This document shows positions 50,660 to 61,690 of a DNA stretch of 64,000 nt, in pieces. The notes beneath the pieces are model-generated. The model worked only from the letters and a program-made list of their open reading frames with translations, was not told the origin of the DNA and searched no databases. Numbering within the stretch: position 1 is the first letter of the stretch; each line of letters begins with the position of its first letter. Both the position numbers and the translations under genes were made by a program. This DNA comes from Owenia fusiformis (lineage: Eukaryota; Annelida; Polychaeta; Sabellida; Oweniidae). The DNA lies in contig CAIIXF020000005.1 in NCBI GenBank assembly GCA_903813345.2, positions 28,027,375 through 28,091,374 on the forward strand. The letters run 5' to 3'.

Positions 50660-52486
50660 ATATATGCCATTGTTATAGTCATAGTTTCTCTGACTGGTGT
50701 TTATGTTGGTGTCAGTTTTGGCATTTTAGTAAATATTGTAGAATTGAACATTCTCATATAGATTTTTATTATATGTTATTATGGAACCACCAGAAGTGGT
50801 GTCATATTGTTATACTTTCCAACTTTTTTGTGGGTGGTGTTTGGCATTTTGTGGTTGGTGTTTGGTGGTTGGCATTTTGCAGTTGGTATTCGGCAACTGT
50901 TAAAACCTGTAATCCAAATACCTCTGGCACTAGCCAAAAGTGTTTCAGATTAGCAGATTTTCACATCTCAAGATTTTATAAACATGTTACTCGATGTAAT
51001 GGGAGAAAACAAATTGTAGAGCGAGAAAAGTGTTCACATTGAGAGGTATTCAGATATACAGGGTTCACTCTATCTGTCTTCAAGTTATTCTATCCTTGCA
51101 AGGAGATGGCTTTGTCTCTGATAATTATTACTAATTGCTACTGCTGCAATCTGGGTCTCAGATTAAACGTCTTTATATTAAGAATGTCTTAGCACCTGGA
51201 TGTCAGCATAACTTTTTGTTTCATGCAGGTTTATTTTAAGTTTATAAACAGCATCTTTTCACCTTATATACTGTATTTAGGTATTTATCAGGTATATTTA
51301 TGAAAGTTACATAACTTGAAGTAGTATTAAAAAATATCAGCATCTTAACATCTTGTATGTTACTTTATGTACAAATTGTAAATAACATTATGGTATATAC
51401 GTATAGTGGTGTATGCGAGACTATGGGATTTGTTTCTACATTTGAAGTATGTCTTTATCGAACATATTCTGATTGGTTGAGGAGGGTCGAAGGATTATCT
51501 CTAACACATAGAATGTAGATTCTAGCTATAGCAGGAGAGTTAGCTTAACTGGAATAACTGTAAACCATGGGATATAATCTTCCTCCTTGCAAATGGAGGA
51601 CCTGGCGCTATTACCATTTGCAAAAGTTTGACTTTGTTTTTCATGATTAGGACTATTTTCATCACATTTTATACTAGTCTCTAATTTTCAGGCTTAGACA
51701 GCAATTAAAGCCTAATTAATAACCTTGGTCAAATAGTTTACTGGACCTAACTAAACTTATAACAATAAGCTACAATAGAAGTTACATAATATTATAATGC
51801 GTTACTTAATAGCTGTTACACATGAAAATTTAAATGTATATTAAAACTGAATGCTAATTAAGATAAGATACAAAAACTATCAAGTAATGATACAAATGAG
51901 AAGAATCTTTGTATAGTGCTCTAGTAATTTAAACCAACCAATGCAAAATGATTTATTTAGCACAATTCTTCCTCATCTCATATTTATGATCATATTATAT
52001 GGGAATGGTTATTTTTTACAATTCTCAAGCCTATCTTCATATTACATCTCAGTATTGTATTACAAAACTCTATAGTTGTAATTCTATATCAAAATTCTAT
52101 AGTCACATTTGTTTGAATACAAGAGACAATATTCATTCTTGTTCTTGGAATTCTGTTCAGAATATAAAATAGAAATATGTGTAGTGTTACATATCTGATG
52201 AAGCAGAGCGTTCTAATTTTTTAATTTTTGCTGCAGCAGTTTTGGGAAATAGAACGCTTTAGGAAAGTTAATTTGAACTGGGCCCTGGCACGATAAGGAG
52301 GTGTAGAATTATTGTCATTTAGGGATTAGTTCTCCCATTCACACCTATTTACTTGCCCGATTGAGTATAATGAAATTAGGAAAATGTAATAATTTGGTTT
52401 TCGAAAAACTCACTTGAGAGAAAGATTGTAATCCCTGGGGTCATAATAGAACAAGTTCACGTTCGAATTCTATTTAAAAGTTGTAG
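50660..52486. other. Spacer without recognised features
   Basis: A 130-codon ORF (50650-51042) starts in the flanking repeat and has a Trp/Cys/His-rich, low-complexity look (GVWHFVVGVW) caused by local tggttggtg repetition; not accepted as a gene. Confidence 0.5.
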
Positions 52487-54270
52487 CTTATGCATCCCTA
52501 TTTTGAAATTACAATAGTAAAACAATTGCAATAGGAACTAGAACATGGCCATTGACACTATCGTTGAATGCCAGTCAAAGAGGAGGATGATTAAATTATA
52601 TAAAGGCCTCTCATAATAAACAAGGCACATGAGGTGAACGAGATCACACCATCAAAAAACTTTCAAAATGGCCGCCAGAAAAATGGCTGTCAAGAAGTTA
52701 ATCCGCTCTAGAACTTGATATCCACTATCATGTGTGCAAATTTGGAGACAATCAGACAAGCAGTTTTCCTGTTCCTGAAATGGCGATGACAAGATTTATC
52801 AGGAAACCTTCAAAATGGCCACCAGAAAACAAGATGGCTGCCCAAATGTTAATCAGCTCTACAACTTTATATCCTCTATTATGTGTGCGAATTTGGAGAA
52901 AAATCAACAACCAGTTTTCCTGAAATGGCGAAGACAAGATTTTCCGAAAAACCTTCAAAATGGTCGCCAGAAAACAAAATGGCCACCCAAAATGTAATCA
53001 GCTCTTAGAACTTGATATCCTCTATCATGTGTGTGAATTTGGAGACAATCCAACAGGCGGTGTTCCTAAAATGGCAATTATAAGAATTTCTGAAAAACCT
53101 CCAAAATGCCCACCAGAAAACAAGAAGGCCGCGCAAAAGTTGTAGCTTATGGCCTAGTCACATAGCCCAGCCGATGTCCGGCATCGGAAGAGCTCTGTGG
53201 ATTTTTTTGGTGCCACCTAGCTCTCCTCATCGGAAGCAGAGCTCGGTGACGTGAACGGACTCCGTCCGGACATCTTCAGGCGACCGACCGAACACCGGCC
53301 GGTGACCGTACGGAGTCTGTCTCAAAATGGTAGTTTTTTTCTGCCGATGTGGCAGCAACTACCGGCCGGAGGTCGGCCGGACATCGGAAGAAATACGGCC
53401 GGTACCCGAGCAGGTAACAGGACACCGTGCGATCGCCGGCCGGGTTGTTAACAGGCTTTGAACAGTGACCGGCCGATGCTCTGTCCCACATCGGCCTGAG
53501 CTCGGTCGGAGCTCGGCCGCTGTCCGTTAAAAAACCTCGTCCTCTGGTTGTCTCAGATGCACGGGACACCGGCCGATACTCGGCCGTGCACCGGCCGACG
53601 TGTTTTCCGATGTGGTTACGATGGGGCTGCGATGACATGATGAGGGAGCTCGGTGAGAGCCCGGTGAAATTTAACTCCGAAGTTAAAATTTCACCAAGCT
53701 ACCACCGATGCGGTTTTAAGCAACAAACGCCACGGATGTCCAGCCGGTGTTCGGCCGAGTTCGGTGAAAATTGCATCGCTGGCTCATCGTAACCTCATCG
53801 GCCGGGCTATGTGACTAGGCCATTATACCTCCCTACTTTGAAACTACAATAGTAAAACAATTGCAATAGGAACTAGAACATGGCCATTGACACTATCGTT
53901 GAATACCAGTCAAAGAGGAGGGTGATTAAATTATATAAAGGCGTCACATAATAAACAAGGCACATGACGTGAACGAGATCACACCATCAGATAACTTTCA
54001 AAATGGCCACCAGAAAAATGGCTGCCCAGAAGTTAATCAGCTGTAGAACTTGATATCCTCAATCATGTGTGCGAATTTGGGGAAAATCCAACAAGCATTT
54101 TTCTAAAATGGCGATGACAAGATTTTCAGAAAAATCTACAAAATGGTCTTCAGAAAACAAGATGGCCGCCCAAAAGTTAATATTCTCTAGAACTGGATAT
54201 CCTCTATCATGTGTGCGAATTTGGAAAAAATCTGATGAGTGGTTTTCCTGAAATGACGATGACAAAAAAA
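52487..54270. repeat. Tandem duplication of a ~650-bp module with caaaatggcc sub-repeats
   Basis: Module 1 (52487-53149) has a unique lead (ttgtagcttatgcatcccta, acaatagtaaaacaattgca) followed by about three ~150-bp sub-repeats containing ttcaaaatggccaccagaaa and tcctctatcatgtgtgcgaa. Module 2 repeats the same lead and sub-repeats but is split after 11 bases by a mobile element (53150-53822) and resumes at 53823-54270. Confidence 0.88.
53150..53822. mobile_element. 673-bp GC-rich TIR element, probable PIF/Harbinger-type MITE
   Basis: TIR TGGCCTAGTCACATAGCCC with its inverted copy at the right end, flanked by TTA on both sides (53147-53149 and 53823-53825). A 3-bp TWA target duplication is characteristic of PIF/Harbinger. 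The interior is GC-rich, with many variants of cggccga and gagctcgg, in sharp contrast to the AT-rich host. ORFs of 66-120 codons inside run through these motifs and encode no recognisable transposase. Confidence 0.85.
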
Positions 54271-55310
54271 GCAAGACAATCACGATCACAATCACGATCA
54301 CGACGACTATCCCACGGATGGTGTGATAAAAATGTTTCTAATACAGTAATGTCTGGAACAATGAAGATCTAATATCATTCCGCTGAATTGAACCATAACT
54401 TCCAATTATCAATATGTCCTTGGTTAGCCATTGCAAAACTCACACACCTTTGTCTTTCTACTAAGGGCGTGTAAATTTCATTTTCTGTTGGGGTTTTTAT
54501 TGTGCCAAACAACTACACCATAAATGACAGTCTTATACATGGCTGCCAATCCGTCTTAATTCATTCAACCAATCATTTCACTTCTTTAGATTTGAGCAAT
54601 GATGTCACTTGGTAAAAATATTTTACATGATTTTCCCACACAAGCTTCAGCTCTGGTAAACCAGAATCCGGGTAAGCCTCATTTTGAAATGATTACCACT
54701 AATTTGACTTAACACCTTATTTTATTACCTTATAACAAATACTATTACCAAAGAATAGTGACATATTTCATTGAGTCTCCCTAAGAACACAGCGTTGATG
54801 ATGAGGATGACGTACACCATAATAATATAACAACAGGTAACAAAGATGCTGCAATCTGAGACAATACCCTTACAAAAAAAGAAGAGAGATTATCTAAATG
54901 GCAATGAATTACACAATTTCTCCTGTGAAATATGACAACAAAGTAATCTTTATCTAAATCCATTTGGGAAATCAAAACACCCTTACAGAACTAACACATA
55001 TACAAGATTGGAATCAAAATAGAAATTTCATCCTGAGTATAGTAATTTTTCACGAAGGTATTGATGGTAATTACAAGGGTGTGTATATACCTGACATTTT
55101 ACTTTCAATCTCAGGTTACAATTATAATGACTGTTTCAACAAGCATTTCTATATACATGTATTCAATATTAATTTTCTAGGAAGTCAGCTTAGAACTTGG
55201 ATCGTGTAATCTAAATGGTTCAGTGTCAGTGAAATCTCTATAAGTCTTTGACAGAATGTTGCGAGGATGAAATTTATTGTATATGATTTTAATATGAATA
55301 AAGACAATGA
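54271..55310. other. Spacer without recognised features
   Basis: Short cacgatcacaatcacgatca repeat at 54278-54305. Otherwise AT-rich and non-coding. Confidence 0.5.
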
Positions 55311-55447
55311 TTCTATGATTTATGGCGCGATATATGACCGAAAATTTTATTCTGGCCATTGCAAAAGACCTCAATCACACAGCGATTGAGGTCTTTGGCA
55401 ATGGCCAGAATAGATCTGAGGTCATATATTTGCCATAAATCATAGAA
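55311..55447. repeat. 137-bp near-perfect hairpin
   Basis: Left arm ttctatgatttatggc through ttctggccattgcaaaagac pairs with gtctttggcaatggccagaa through gccataaatcatagaa. The loop is about seven bases (acacagc) and lacks the GAA seen in the other three hairpins. Confidence 0.92.
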
Positions 55448-56220
55448 TAGAGGTCTTTGTTACAATTCAAATATGATAATGAACCAGAAAAGCAACTTTT
55501 TAAATATGTGGTCATATATGCCCGAATATAGACCAACTAGATAATGGCAACTCCGCGGAGTAGCAAATCCCAACGAACAAAATATCAATTACCGAATTCC
55601 AATCAATTATACTCATTACTTTGATTAAAATTGGAAAATTTAGATTTTAGAATTACGAATTCTTGCAAAACAGCCATTTTGAATTTTCTGAGGTACAAAT
55701 CTGAAAAATAATACCAAAATTGTGATCTACTCAAAAATTCCTTCAATTTGAGTATAATATAGCCATACTTTGAAGGGATCGAAAAATTATTGCGAAATCG
55801 TACATTAGACGGCCATTTTGAATTTTACGATGCTCGAATCAGAAAAAAGATACAATATTTGCAATCTACTCTTAATTGCCTTTCATTTGAGTATAATAAA
55901 GCTATACTTCAGAAAGATCTAAAAATTAGCGAAAATCTCTGTTTTCCTGACCCCCCATACACGGCTCCTGGGGGTCAGGATGAAAAACACGGAATATATG
56001 TGAAATAGATAGATGTTGTGAATACTACCAAAATTTCAAACAATAATATTAATTACTTTGGTTTAGAATGAAAAATTTATGATTTTAGCAAAAAAGTCTC
56101 GTCATTTTTTAAGTGGCGGCCATCTTGAAATTTTTTTTTTTTGCGTAAAACTATTTATCAATATACATCTTTCCACCAAATATGAAGAAAATCGGTCAAC
56201 TAATATTTCAGTTATCTTCC
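55448..56220. repeat. Degenerate ~145-bp repeats leading into the GGAC microsatellite
   Basis: Segments with ggccattttgaatttt, atctactc and gagtataata(t/a)agc recur at about 55670, 55811 and beyond. A short stem (cctgacccccc / gggggtcagg) lies at 55947-55979. These flank the microsatellite on its left only. Confidence 0.65.
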
Positions 56221-57447
56221 GGACGGACGGACGGACGGACGGACGGACGGACGGACGGACGGACGGACGGACGGACGGACGGACGGACGGACGGACGGAC
56301 GGACGGACGGACGGACGGACGGACGGACGGACGGACGGACGGACGGACGGACGGACGGACGGACGGACGGACGGACGGACGGACGGACGGACGGACGGAC
56401 GGACGGACGGACGGACGGACGGACGGACGGACGGACGGACGGACGGACGGACGGACGGACGGACGGACGGACGGACGGACGGACGGACGGACGGACGGAC
56501 GGACGGACGGACGGACGGACGGACGGACGGACGGACGGACGGACGGACGGACGGACGGACGGACGGACGGACGGACGGACGGACGGACGGACGGACGGAC
56601 GGACGGACGGACGGACGGACGGACGGACGGACGGACGGACGGACGGACGGACGGACGGACGGACGGACGGACGGACGGACGGACGGACGGACGGACGGAC
56701 GGACGGACGGACGGACGGACGGACGGACGGACGGACGGACGGACGGACGGACGGACGGACGGACGGACGGACGGACGGACGGACGGACGGACGGACGGAC
56801 GGACGGACGGACGGACGGACGGACGGACGGACGGACGGACGGACGGACGGACGGACGGACGGACGGACGGACGGACGGACGGACGGACGGACGGACGGAC
56901 GGACGGACGGACGGACGGACGGACGGACGGACGGACGGACGGACGGACGGACGGACGGACGGACGGACGGACGGACGGACGGACGGACGGACGGACGGAC
57001 GGACGGACGGACGGACGGACGGACGGACGGACGGACGGACGGACGGACGGACGGACGGACGGACGGACGGACGGACGGACGGACGGACGGACGGACGGAC
57101 GGACGGACGGACGGACGGACGGACGGACGGACGGACGGACGGACGGACGGACGGACGGACGGACGGACGGACGGACGGACGGACGGACGGACGGACGGAC
57201 GGACGGACGGACGGACGGACGGACGGACGGACGGACGGACGGACGGACGGACGGACGGACGGACGGACGGACGGACGGACGGACGGACGGACGGACGGAC
57301 GGACGGACGGACGGACGGACGGACGGACGGACGGACGGACGGACGGACGGACGGACGGACGGACGGACGGACGGACGGACGGACGGACGGACGGACGGAC
57401 GGACGGACGGACGGACGGACGGACGGACGGACGGACGGACGGACGGA
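56221..57447. repeat. Uninterrupted (GGAC)n microsatellite, 1227 bp, about 307 units
   Basis: Perfect tetranucleotide repeat with no substitution from 56221 to 57447, then ggg. All long ORFs here are artefacts: a 4-bp repeat gives a 12-bp/4-residue cycle (Gly-Arg-Thr-Asp on plus, Pro-Ser-Val-Arg on minus) with no stops in any frame. Confidence 0.98.
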
Positions 57448-58778
57448 GGGCTTCACTATATCCCTACAGAACTTCGTTCGTTGGGATAATAAATCAATTG
57501 TTCTAGTTATTGTGATTAGAATTATTTATATAATTTTGAGTGACATCATAATATCAGTAAATTAAATGAGTGCTAATATTTATCTAAAATAGTTTCAATA
57601 TCAGGACCTTTGTGGCTCACATCATTCCTTTTGTCCACCCTCTCTATGATTGGTGCAAACCCAAACTGCAAAATGATCAGTCCTAGTTAGAGGGAAATCT
57701 ACAAGATTCATTTTTGCTTGTTTAGACATTTTTCAAAAATTTTCATGTAAAATCGCTTCCAAAGTGGCTTAGTTAATCTAAACCGATGTTGAGGTAGATA
57801 ACTAAGAAGTGGCCCATAGTCATTATAGATTGGTTCATTGACTTTTCATTTTCACTTGTCTGCAGTTAAAAAGGTGACACGAAAGGGCTAAACGGCTTGC
57901 CCCAAGGTGCAACCGTCAAAAATATGAGTTTGAAAAAAATCATGTTTTTCAAATAATAGCAGTGAGTATATGAAATAGGAGGCATATTTGATATTGATAT
58001 GTATGATAGTCTATTTGGGTATGGTCATTTTTATTAAAAACAATAATGGTGAAGAATTATACATTGCTGACCTTGAAATGCCATTTTAATTCAAAAGTCA
58101 CTGTTGCTAATGATAATATTCTTATTTTACTTATTCAATGTTTTCTAAATGTTTCAATTACCATTATGTTAGTTTTTGGCAAAGTAAATAATTATAGGGG
58201 TCACACAAGGATCCACTTTATTTACAACTTTTTCATATTTAGTGATGATTTCAAAAAAATACTAAGTTTAACACAATTTTATTTGTTAAATATTAAATAA
58301 AATGATGGTATTGTGTTTGTTTCATTGTTTCAACTAAAAATCGCAATTCATTGCTCTTGCTCTTAGATCTGCATGGCATATACCAGTACAAAAAGTCTTC
58401 AATAAAGTTGATCCTTGTGTGAGCCCTATGTTTATTTACTTTGCCAAAAATGAATATAACGATTATTCAGATATATAAAAATCCTTTAATAGGTTAAATA
58501 GGAATACAATGATTGACTTTTGAATAAAAAGGCATTATACATGTACATATATATGTAGTTGTTGCAGTAAAATTACCACACCAAAGTGGACTATCTTTCC
58601 ATATTAATATCAAATGGGCCTTCTATTTGCATTTTACTGAAATTATTTGTAACAAAAGTTTATTGTGATGAAGCAGGCAGTGATTTTGATACTTTTTTAG
58701 CTTGCAGACAGTGATCTAGTCGAGACAACATCTTTTAGTAATGGGTGTAACAGTGATGAGGCAGGAATCGATTTTATA

Positions 58779-58800
58779 CAGGGTGTCCAATTAATAAGGT
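58779..58800. mobile_element. Solo terminus of a CAGGGTGTC element
   Basis: cagggtgtccaattaataag preceded by TA. No matching right end was found downstream, so it is probably a truncated copy. Confidence 0.4.
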
Positions 58801-59199
58801 GAAAGATATTGTAACTTTCTTAATATTGCACCAATCTTGATGAAATTTTCAGAGTTTGTAGCCCAAACCTATTTATTATTATTCTGTGAATTTAAAGTGT
58901 CTTATGTTTGATTGGCCAGAGTTGTGGTTGCTAGAGCAACCGAAACAACAAAAAGGCGGGGCAAGTTTGTTTACGTCACAACTTTCCAAAACATATTTAT
59001 TCTTTCTGATAGCTTTATTCATACTTTTGACAACTTTTGGCAACTTTTGACAATTCCATTATTGATGGTTTATCTAACAGTTAGCCATTTTGTCCAACAT
59101 TCTGCTTGGACGCCAAATTAAAAGATACCGATTTGCATCACATCAAGTTTGATTTGTTTACCGATGTTTGTCAGAGTGATACCTGTAGCAGCACCTGGC

Positions 59200-60270
59200 C
59201 GGTGATTTGACCCTCCACAACCAATGATTAGGTGACCCGAAGTCAAGGTCTGAATGGATCAAGGTAATTTTAAAGTCAAAGGTCAATATCTAGCAAGTTG
59301 ACGTGAGAACAATTGGGACATTTGGCGACCAATGATAAGGTGATTTTAAGGTAATTCCAAGTTCAAAGGTCAATATCTAGGTCATAGGTAGTTGGCTACT
59401 GTGGGTCTTAAGTAACATATGATCACCAAAGATAAAGTGACCTACTGTCAATGTCACGGTTTATGGGTCAAGGTCAGAGGTCAATATCTGAATATTTGGC
59501 ATTTTGGGGATGCTGCTTCATGTGAGGACCCATTGATATGTGTTCTGAGGTCAAGGTCATTCCCACAAGGTCAAAATCTCTGTATTTGGCGTTTTGATGC
59601 CCTGGGGGCTGCTATGACCCTTGGCAACTCATGCTAAGGTGACATGAGGTCAAAGTCAATATCTATGGTTCAAAATTATAAGAATATCAATATCTAGGTA
59701 GTTGGCTCGTTTGAGACTACACTGACATTTGATCACCAATGATAAAGTGACCTGAGATCAGTGTCATTGTTATAGGTCAAGGTCAGAGATCAATATCTAA
59801 ATATTTGGCGTTTTGTGGCAGCTGCTGCACTTGACTCCATTGAAACGTGACCTGAAGTCAAGGTCAATCTAAGGTCAAATTTCAATATCTTGGTGTTTGG
59901 CGTTTTAAGGCCACAGGGGCTGCTGTCGTGATGTGGTCCTTGGCGACTCATGATAAGGTGACATGAGGTCAGTCATCATTTAATGGTTCAATTCAAGATC
60001 ATCCCAAGGTCAAGGTCAATATCTAGGTATTGGTGTTTCAAGGCACTCGGGGGATGCTGTGACGCTTGGTGACCCATTACTAGGCGACTTGGGGTCAAAG
60101 TCATTACTGATGGGTCATGTCAATTCAAGGTCAAAAGTCAATATCTAGGTATTAAGCCTTTTAAGGCCTTTGGGCGAGTTCATCTATGCATCCGAAAAGG
60201 TCAAAAGTCAATAGCCAGGTATTTGGAATTATTTTTAAGGTCATGTGGGGCTGCTGTGACCGACTCGAAC
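59200..60270. repeat. Degenerate array rich in TCAAGGTCA / AGGTCAATATCTAGG
   Basis: About seven degenerate units of roughly 130-180 bp, each containing aaggtcaatatctaggt, tttggcgtttt, ggggctgctgtgac and gataaggtgacatgaggtca. About a dozen aggtca half-sites occur, several as tcaaggtca. Confidence 0.8.
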
Positions 60271-60394
60271 AGTAGATTGCTAGTATTATAAAAGATACAC
60301 AAGAATATGGCGGGAGGGTGGCAAAATCGTTTATTCACTTTAATATGCAAATATGGCACTCTGTAAGGACCCGAGGGTTCCTTCGGGGAATTGC

Positions 60395-60485
60395 GTGGTA
60401 ATGCTCTGTGTGGGAACCAAACCTAGTACCTTCTATTCTAAATTCTGATGCTCTACCGCCTGAACTAGCAGCCACGCTACAATTC
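60395..60485 (-). mobile_element. tRNA-derived SINE head (or tRNA pseudogene)
   Basis: Minus strand: tagttcaggcggtagagcat matches an A box and D-stem region; ggtttggttccc 40 bases later matches a B box. The segment between is too irregular for an anticodon arm, and the acceptor stem does not pair, so a functional tRNA is unlikely. Confidence 0.55.
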
Positions 60486-61690
60486 CATTAAAAAGAAAAC
60501 ATGGACCGATATTGTTTTGTTTCGATTAAAGTCAAATCAATTTTCTACTACAATTCGGTTAGAGCGGTTGACATTTCAAAAGTAATAGTCAATCATTTCT
60601 GTTTTATCATGTCAATTTTAATAAAATTTGCCAATTTGAAGTAAAATTATAACAGAAGAGAGGTTATCCAAATATGAGGTCATATTAATGACTGCAATCT
60701 TCAGTGAAGCTGACGAAGTTTTTCATGAAAGAGTAACTTGTTGTTGTGTTTCTAAATTGAATACTATTAGGTATAAGCAGGTGCGTTTTCAAAAATGCAA
60801 ATTTAAAGCAAATTTCGCAAAAGTTAGTTATTGATATGTAGAGATAGTCCATTGGGGTATGGTTATTCTCTTTAAAACAATTATGGTACAAATTTGGTAC
60901 TTCTGACTATATAATGCTTTTTTATTCAAAAGTCAATTATATTATTCTTATTTTGACTATCAAATGATTTTCATATATCCGAATAACCATTATATTAGTT
61001 TTTGGCATAGTAAATAATAGTAGGGATCACACAAGGATCAACTGTATTGAAGATTGGTCAGACTGGTATATGCCCTGCCGCTCTAAGATCAAGAGCAATG
61101 AATTGTGATTTTTCAGTTAAAACAAAGAAAGAAACACATCATCATTATTTTGTTTAACATTTAACAAATAATTTTCTGTTAAACGTAGTATTTTTTCAAA
61201 ACAACACTAAATATGAAAAAGTTGTAAATAAAGTGGATCCTTGTGTGAGCCCCATTATTATTTACTTTGCCAAAAATGAATATAATGGTAAGTGTAATAT
61301 ATAGAAAACATTGAATAGGTAAAATAGGAATATAATTAATAACAACCGCTACTTTTGCATTAAAATGTCATTTTAAGGTCAGAAATATATAATTCTTCAA
61401 TATTATTGTTTTTAATAAAAATGACCACACCCAAATGGACTATCATACATATCCATATCAAACTTGCCTCCTATGTCATATACTCGCTGCTATTATTTGA
61501 AAAAAAAGATTTTTGTCAAACTCATCTTTTTGACGGTTGCACCTTGGAGCAAGCCGTTTAGCCCTTTCGTGTCACTTTTTTGAGTGCAGACAAGTAAAAA
61601 TGAATAGTCAATGAACCAATATATAATGACTATGGGTCAGATCATAGTAACCTACCTCAACATCAGTTAATGGGATTTTCTGGAGTTTTG

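Larger units (their letters stand above)
57765..61690. mobile_element. 3.9-kb inverted-repeat composite with two ~0.7-kb palindromes
   Basis: Outer arms (57765-57940 and 61510-61690) are inverted copies, recognised by acgaaagggctaaacggctt at the left and its reverse complement at the right. Each arm leads into a palindrome centred near 58300 and 61150 that contains cacacaaggatccactt and its reverse complement, with tttggcaaagtaaat on both sides. The interior holds the AGGTCA-rich array and a SINE-like fragment. No transposase gene is evident. Extent and unity of the composite are inferred. Confidence 0.7.

Noticed and set aside
50650-51042. 130-codon plus-strand ORF
   Set aside because: It begins in repeat sequence and is driven by local tggttggtg repetition; no domain or splice context.
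53251-53638. Arg/Pro-rich ORFs in the GC-rich element (66-120 codons, both strands)
   Set aside because: GC-rich motif repetition explains the open frames; no transposase motif was found.
56079-57506. 475-, 435- and 414-codon ORFs over the GGAC repeat
   Set aside because: They are a necessary consequence of a stop-free 4-bp repeat read in any frame; residues are a pure four-residue cycle.
60395-60485. Functional tRNA gene
   Set aside because: Acceptor and anticodon stems cannot be drawn; only the promoter boxes are preserved.
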